From Nereocystis luetkeana (Eukaryota > Sar > Phaeophyceae > Laminariales > Laminariaceae): 64,000 bases of DNA. The notes under the pieces are model-generated. The model was given only the letters and a program-made list of their open reading frames with translations. It was not told the origin of the DNA and did not search any database. Each line of letters opens with the position of its first letter. Position 1 is the first letter of the stretch. A program made the translations under genes and the position numbers. Positions 35,602-44,600 of this stretch are shown one piece after another. The stretch lies in assembly GCA_031213475.1 (NCBI GenBank), contig JARUPZ010000034.1:5102547-5166546 (forward strand). Reading direction: 5' to 3'.

Positions 35602-38600
35602 CGACCAGGTTTCTCCGAAAACGCCTCCTTTGTTCGGTATTGGCGCTCAAAAAGGATTGCCCATCGCCCATACATGTGCGAATTATATTATATTTGAGGT
35701 ACACCCCCTCTATATACCCCTGCCTACCCTTTCACGACTCACTTGGGTACTAGAACACCAGGTATTACACAAGTTTCGGGGACGAATACTTGGGATATAC
35801 GACAGTCAGTAAACAAAATCATAGGTAGGCCTACATTTATATTCAGGAGTACATACCTGGTATTTTATTTGCACACATAATCAACATAGATCGATGCGTA
35901 AGTTTCGTGTTGCTTTTTCTCTCCGCAGGTAGTTCATATCTCCGTTCATAAAACACAGAACAACATCCAAACGAACATACCCTTATGACACACGCGCGAG
36001 ATAACACACCCCTTCCCTAGGACGATTTTCGAAGCTGGGTTTCTCGACAAAAACGGGGAGGGCGTACTGACTACGCCGAGCGACGCGTCTACGCAACCTT
36101 CTCGGCGAAATACTTCCAAAGCCACCATTTTCGTTGTGTGTGCCTGCCCCTTAACCCCTTTAGAACCCCAGTCCCGTTTTGGGGACAAACTACTTGAAAT
36201 TTGAGTGAATTGTCCCCAAAACGGGACTGCGGTTCTAAAAGGGTTAAGGCATGTTTTTGGAGGAAACCGGGTCTGAAATTCGTCCGAGGGGGTGTGTTAT
36301 CCTATCACCCGGTGTGATATTAATAGTGTGGTACGGTATCAACATCCAAAAATAATATAAACATCCGAACGAATATGTTATACACCCTTTCAAGGCTGCA
36401 GTCCCGTTTTGGGGATAAACCACTCAAACTCCAAGTATCACGGGGGACCATAGTTGATAGGACCTATCGTATTCACAAAAACCTATATATTTACCTATTT
36501 TTACTCACAATATTTGGTCCTATTTATTATGGTCCCCCGTCATAGTTTCCCCCCCCAAAAAACGGAACCGGACACTAAAAGGGAAAGAAAGGGTATTCGT
36601 CAGGGCTGTGAGTTGGCTTGACTTTCTCGGCTACGAAATATACCAGATACTAGCTGGCATTGCCAGGCGACCAACTAGCTTTAGTTGACCTCCGTACGGC
36701 AGTTGGCTGGCGCTATTTTTCTCGGTTATACATGCAAAACCTGTTGCAAAGACAAACGCCGACGGTCTGGTCTTCGGCACTGCCATCGGCGGCACCGGCA
36801 CATAGTAGGCGATGGCGACGGGTTTTGATGCACCATGAGTTGCGGTAGACCTCTCGGCTCTCCCCTCCCTCGCTGAGCTGAGCGGGCGGTATCTCAACAA
36901 GGGATTAAACGCACGCGCACCCCGTAGCGAAGAATCCTTCCACAATCAACAAAAAAAAACAAAAGTCGGATAGTTGGCACCGCCGCAACCACCAACTATA
37001 ATACCCAGCCAACTATTAAGAATCAGGACTACCACTCTAGGCCGAAAATATAAGCCCCATTTCACGTTCATATCAGAGTCCAAACGGGTATTACATTCCC
37101 GACCAGAACGTTCGTTCGAGGGATGACAGTGAAGCAGAAGTATCCGGGGCTCATCACGGGTCACGACCCGGCCCGCGGGTCGAGTCAGGATTTTTTTCAA
37201 GTTCACGGGTCGGGTGTGGAATCGTGTCGAGTCGAGTCGAGGGTCGGGTCGGGTCGGGTCGGGTCAGCAGGTTTTCAAACCCTCACGGGTCGGCTCGCCC
37301 CTACCCGACGCAACCCGGCCTGAGCCGCGAGGCTTGACTCCGCCCGTGAACATCCCTGGAAATATCAGAATTTCCGTCAATCATCTCTCGGCCTGAGACC
37401 GGGATCTCCGTTACTGGCCTATCCCCGCGCCCGCACTGTAGGGGTCGCGCGCCGCCGCCGAACGGAGCGACCCTGAACAGCGGGTGGATCTTGCGGAGAT
37501 GGAAAAACATATCGAGGTTGCTACTTGGAGATAGACAGCGAGGTTCTACTTTTTTTTTCTCATGGTCTGGTGATATCTATGTATATACTTCGCAGTATCT
37601 ATGTATCTATCTATATATCTATATATCTACCAGGTATCTGTTTTTTCGTGCTGCGGTCTGTTTTTTTGTCTGTCGTCCCGAGCTTCGACGTTTCTTCTCT
37701 TCGATATCTCGGTCTCTCGCGGTTGCGACCGTTTTCTACCTACAGCCTTCCTGGGCGGGGCGGGGCACCTTCGAGCCTCTTCCACCCCCTCCGCCTTGCC
37801 TCGTCGGGACGCGAGTACGGCAGTACTACAGCAGCAGGAACAAACGGCATTTTTTTGCGCAGTGCAACAGGACAACAAGACCTCGGCTTAATTATTCCAG
37901 GGTGTCTTATGTTCGCGGGTGAATTCATACCCGATACAGAGTCCTGATTTATTTTCGCGGGGTATTTCATACCTGGTACTGGTAACTACCTTTTCGCGGC
38001 GTAATTGCTGTAAAATACGGCAGCAGGACTGCTGTACAAAGTAGTACTGCTGCAGTAAACCATACCAGGTACACACCATTTCAGCTCAGAAACGAGCCTG
38101 AGAGAGGAACGAGATACACCGCAGCAGATGCACACATACACTGCTGCTGCACCCACGAACTGAGCCCCTCTGGTGGGGCGAGAAATCAGCCTCAACTTTA
38201 AAACTGAGTAGTTTCAGAAAGGACGATCATGAGAACGGAGAACACAAATTTGGCAGCGATCAACCATCATGAAAAAAACGCTTTTGCCCCGAAAGAGAGA
38301 CTGGTAAAGGAACACCAGGTACTATTACGGGGGACCATAGTAAATAGGACCTACGGTACACAACAAAACCTATATATTTACCTATTTTTACGAACAATAT
38401 TTGGTCCTATTTACTATGGTCCTCCGTAATACTACACACGAGCCTGAGAGACACATGGGACCACTGCTGTGGGAGTTAACGCTTGCAGAATGGGAGCGAG
38501 GACTGAATACCACAAAACAACGAGCCTGAATGAATGATACTGTTGTTGTAGCTGTAACTTACTAGTAGAAGATTGATCTGGCTGCTGACAAAATTGGCAT

Positions 38601-41600
38601 TTTACCTGCATCCTACAACGCACTACTACCGAACCTTTGGCGTTGCTTGGCTTCGTTGCTCTCGGAAAACACAGTTTATTTGGCATTGCCTTCCTCCATC
38701 CTGCACGCAAAATAACCAGGTCTCAAAACATGAAATACACTTAGGTATACCTCCAGTCCTCTTCGCGGGTCATGACCCGACCGGCGGGTTGGGTCAGGAA
38801 TGTATCGAAAATTTCACGGGTCGGGTCGGGTCGGGTGGGGGCGGGTCGGGAGGTTTTCAAACTCTCGCGGATCGGGTCGGGCCGCCCTTACTCGGCGACC
38901 CGACCCGGCCTGACCCGCGAGCTTTGACCCGACCCGTGATTTGCCCCGATATTTTCCTATCCTTGCGGAGCCCTTGTGTATACTACGATACTGCCTGCGG
39001 GAAGTACCCGCCGCAGACCTGTCCTCGGAAAGTTCTGGAAGTGGAAACCCGAAACTGGTTACGGGTAACTCGGGCGGGGGGGGGGGGGGGGGGGGGTACT
39101 CGATAGGAGAGATGTAATCGATCTCATGCACGGCCGTAGTCGTATGACCATAGACCCTCGCATCCCTACAATGCCGGGACGGAGCATGTCGGGTTTTCAC
39201 CGACCAGGCAGACATTGCTTGCACCAAGCGCGAAGCGCCGTGAGGTGTCTGGCGAGTCGCATGAAGGGTGAGCTGCATCCTACTAAGAACCGCTTTTGAG
39301 GCGGACTTGCATATGGACGACAGCTTCAATGAGTTGATTTAATTTCCGGTGGAGGCATTTCCAGAGACAGCAATGGGAGTACTATGTAACTGCCCCTTGG
39401 GTGCCTTACCTTGAACACTACGTCATACGATAATTCCCAATTGTGCGGAGTAAAGGTTCTTTACCTCGCACAAATGATCTAACTCGACAACCAGCTGTGG
39501 GCAACCGCCAGAACAAAAAAAAAAACAAAAAAAAAAAAGGTCAGACAAAAATACTGCTGTAGGATTGGCCTTCATTCACCAGATTGTTTAGAAAGGAAGG
39601 AACGCAAAATCAGATTCAAATTTTTCTCTTATTCCACAAGATTTTTATGGGGATGTATGTACGTATCTTTTGGTGAAATTGGGCCACCGGCATCGGAATA
39701 TTATTTCGTAACCGACTGCCACCACAAAAGCTTCAGCTGCCATCATGCCGATCGGTGCTGCTGCCGCCGCCGTCGCCGCCGTCGCCGTCGCCGCCACTGC
39801 TGCTGCTGCTACTGCCTTATAACCCGCATGATCAAAACACCCCCGCCGACGATTTTCCGAGGTTGATTCTCTCGAAAATGGGAAGTAAGGTGCAAAGGCC
39901 GAGTGATGCGTCCATGAAAAGATCTCGACGAGATACTTCCAAATCCGTCATTTTCGTTGTGTGTGTTGTCATTGGGGTTTCCATGAATTCGGCTCGAAAT
40001 TCGTCCCAGGGGGGGGGGGGGTTATCTTGTCACCCGTGTGGTACACGATATAGCTGTGGCGGCAGCAGCGGCGGCGGCGGTGGTTTAAGGAGGAGGACTT
40101 CGTTTTCAATATCTGGTCGAGATTATATCTCCTGCCGAGCACCGCTTTTCTCTTCAACGCTAGCTAGACCTGCTCACACACATACATACGTATGCTAGAG
40201 CTGTGAGTCGGCACGGCTCAAGTCACCAACTATAAATAGCTATTGGTCGGAGTCAAAGTTAGTCGTTCCCCTGAGGTGCCGACTATCCGACATATATTGG
40301 GTGTATCCATGCTTGTATTAGGAAAGGGCTGCTGTTGAACGCGGCACACATCGTTTATTGTTTGGGCGGGGTCCTCTCGGCCGGGGAGGGTTGATTTGGA
40401 TAGCTTCGCTCGCCTGCTTAAGTCGGCAACTAGGCTGGCCATCAGCTGGCTTTCCCAGCCGACTTGCCGACAAAATTCGGTAAGTTGGCTAACGGCACCT
40501 ACCGATTAGTTACAAGTCGTGAAACCGTGGCGACTTACGCACCAGGTACACATCAGCACCGTGACTGCTACAAAAGAAATAGCTGAAAGAGCGGCTGCTG
40601 CTGCTGCTGTGTCGTGGCATGTCACATACCTAGATCACAACCCCTAAGCGTGCTCGGTTGGTGCATCCCTGGTCTCTCAGAGCTCCCACTTCCAAACCGC
40701 CTCCTTTCATTACTTGCCGGACCTTTCCAGCAGTTCTTTGTTTTCTCCATTTCTCTTGGCACTCTCGGTCCTTTCATTTCTTCCTTTTTTCTTCTTTCGT
40801 TTCGTGTGCGTGCGTGTACTCCGAGCACGGCACCGCGGGAGAGCCCGGCACCGTCGCGGGTGTCAGCGGGTGCTGGCGGGGGTAGAGGGGGGGTTGCAAG
40901 GAGCGCGGTCGCCGCTTTCGTGCCTAGGCGTCGGGTGTGCCTCGAGACACGAGGGATGCATGAACGGGCTTTGTCTGCCCCTCCATTTATGACTCTTAAT
41001 AGAGTATGTACGAGTTATAAGGGTCGTTCGGGACGGCAAGATAATATTCAAGCGGTGCTTATTTTTGCGACCACGCTGAAGTTGAAAGAGGGAGATGTGC
41101 AGTTTGAACACCAACGTTATCGAGCTGGCGAACGACGGCCACGGTGAGCACCGGGCTTCACGCGAAGCGGGCGACGGGGCTAATTGTAGCATAGAGTGAT
41201 AAAAGCTTTACCCGGACCGAATCGGTAGCGAGGTGGTCGCGAGAGGGGCGGGAGGCGTACGAGGCTGAGAGAGAAGCTCTTCTGTGCGTTTTTTTTTTCT
41301 TCTTTTTGACCGGGTGTAAGGTGTTTCAATCAGGCAGAAAATTATTACACGAGAGGGGACGGGGATTTCTTTTTCCTTTCCGAGTTTTCGGTTTCATTTT
41401 CATTGTTTTTGCAGCTGTGCAGTGCTGTGCTTTCGCCAAACATACGAGTACAGACAGAAGAGCATACCAAAATAAGAAAATAAGTACAGACAGTAGTATC
41501 CTACCTGGGGTATGTACGTACGTACGACATCCGCGACGCGAAGCGTATGTGGCATCCGAGCTGGCGTCGGAGCTGTTTTTTCCTGAAGCATGGCGGCGGG

Positions 41601-44600
41601 ACTCTTGGCAATATCAAGTCGCCAGTTTGCAATTACGAACTAAACTCAATCGTGGACCTCTGTCATTTCGCATAATTTGATGTACTTTTTTCCTTCCTGA
41701 GCGAGCGTAGCGGGCGGCGTAGGCCGCCCGCGGAGCGAAGCGCCTTGTAATAACCTACCATGGACCCGAAGGCCACGCACTCTCCTGTACAGATCATCCA
41801 GACCCCTGACCTGCCGATATGATGTGTTGTGCGGGATATGTGTAGGAACAGTTCCCACCCAGGAAACTGTGCAACATCATTAGCTTGTCGGCTCCCACCC
41901 GGCAACATGAGCTAGATCAATACCTGGTACAGATCAGGAACAAATGATCTGTCCTGAAAGATCTAGATCATCACGTGGGAAATATCTCCCCTCACCAGCC
42001 CGATGTGCGCATGGTTCCCCTCCGGGGTGTGGTCGGGTTCTCACTGGGACGACGCAAGATTGAGGGTGCATGCTGCATGGGTTTGTAATATCTATATTTT
42101 TGGTATCTGGCTTGTGTTGTCGTGTTCTCGTACCCGGTACGTTGGGATTTCACTTGCTTCACCGTCCTTCGTTTACGATGATTTTCTTTTCATTTGCGGT
42201 GATTTTTTGGGTTTCTCAGTCCCAAGCACAGCAGTCTGTGACCACAGAACTTTTATCTTTTTCTGCTCTAGGGTGAAGAACCAGGACGGACACTGGGTGT
42301 ACTGATGCAGTTTTTTTTTTTTTTTTGCTCATCCCATTTATTATCTTCGCACATCTTCCTTCTCTCTCTCCTTCCAACTCGTGACTCAGATCCGGGGTCA
42401 CATAGCAGGCTCTTCTACCCCCTTCCCGCTACGGTACGTGCCTTCATTTTTAACGCGAGAAGATTTCAGCCTTTTCTTCCTTCGTCGACTCGCATCGAAT
42501 TGTGCCTACCCACGCTGCAAGGCGCTCTCCACAATTGAATCCTTTTTTATTTTTTATTTTTGCAAATAAAGTCAAATGTCCGACCCACCTGGGGCTCGAA
42601 CCCAGGACTCAAACACAAGTAGAATTCGAGGTTAACCACTTGGGTAGAAAGAACGGTCTGAGGTGTAGACAACACACAGTACACAGGTGTCTTGCTATTA
42701 ACCGAAGATGTCAGGAGACGGTACTTTTGCCCCTTGACAGACGGTGTCGTGGCAAATGCCTTGACGGGCAAAACTGGGGTCACGGAGTACAAACCCCCGT
42801 TCTTTGGCGACGCCTCGCCATGATATTGAAAACTTCTACCAAGTACTCGTACATCCTTGGTTGTTTTTTCTCGACCCTTTTTCAGTTTTTGGCGTCAACG
42901 TGTGCAAATCCACAACCACTAAGCGGATATTCCTCCGCAAGTCAAAATTCCCGAAGCGAAGCAAACGCTGTTGCCTAAATATACCAGTTTTAGTGGGGGG
43001 GCGCCAGTCGAAGGATCAAATCGTAGTCTCCTGCAGTATTGGACGGAATTATGGGGAGTGCTTGCTCATTGGTATGAATACCCAGCCGTACGACTTCCAT
43101 CCAACAGATAGTGGGAGCATATTTGGTACGTACAAAGTACCACCCTGTCCCGAAATATGAGGACCGTTCGTATTGACTGTTATTAAAAGTATATAAATAC
43201 TCCCTATCTTCCGGGACGGAGTGGTATTTTGCCAACAGGTATAAACTACCAGGTACCTACAGTATACCATATAGCACTATCCCCCTAGGGTGGTAAGATA
43301 ACACACCCCCCCTCGGACGATTTTCAAAGCTGGGTTTCTCACCAACGGGGAGGGCGTACTGAATACGCCGAGCGATAGTGCGTCTACGCAACCTTCTCGA
43401 CGAAATATTTCCAATGCCACCATAGTCGTTATGCGTGCCCCCCATGGTTTTATAAAACTATGAAATACGTCAGCTGTGAGTTCGACTGATTAAATAGTTG
43501 ATGCTCAGCTCTGCTTTCAGGAAACCGGGCCTGAAATTCGTCCCAGGGGGGGGGTGGATTATCGTATCACCCAGTGTGATAAGGTACATCGTCTATAACC
43601 TGACAAACAGATAGAATTAATATTAATAGTAGTAGTGACCACGTTACGCGACGACGGCCTCGTACTCGTATTGTATCGTCACGGAAAAATGTGTAATGAT
43701 TTGAAATATTATTTGGATCATACAGTAGTTAATACCAGGTAGGACCTTTTGTATACATAAAAACCTACCTGGTATATATTTAACCATTTTTGATAACAAT
43801 ACTTGTCTTACCAGGTATTAACTATGGTCCCCCGTAATAGCAAAACTCGTCCATACCAGTAAACATACCACGCACGCACCACGCACCAGCGCACCAGGTA
43901 AACACGCATGCAAACATCGGCCGCCGACATCTATTATATGGGGGAACACAGCAGTAATCATGACCAAATAACCTTAGTGAAAACACTGGAATATATAGGT
44001 TTTAGTGTGTACGATGGGTCCTGATTACTGTGGGCACCCGAAAAAATAATAACTATTACGGGGGACCATAGTTAACAGGACCAAATATTGTTAGTAAAAA
44101 CGGTTGAATATATAGGTTTTTATGTACACCATAGGTCTTATTAACTATGGTCCCCCTTAATACCAGTACGTTGTACCTGGTATTTCATACCAGTATAAAC
44201 TATTACGAGTAATACAAACAACTACCAGGTACCTGGTATTACCGGGGATCTTAGTTAATAGGACCAAATATTGCTCGTAAAAATGGTGAAATATATAGGT
44301 TCTTACGTCTACCATAGGTCCTATTAACTATGGTCCCCCGTATTATTAATAGCGGGGAACGGTTGTAGCTGTAAAAACCCTCACAAGACCATATGATACC
44401 AAGTACCAGGAAGAAAACTCCCAGTATCTTTACCCTGGTTTTACATTTCAGGAACCTTTCGTACCAGGTACTCGAACGTATATATACCTGGTACTCTCAG
44501 CTGGACTACATACGTACGTACTCCGTTCAGGAGGTACGAGCAGTACTCTCAACCAAAACGTGCCAGATATCAATCCGTCCGCAATTATAAGTTTCATTTG

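Noticed and set aside
41150-41240. Possible exon with GGTGAGC donor near 41137
   Set aside because: No matching acceptor or recognisable protein was found around it.
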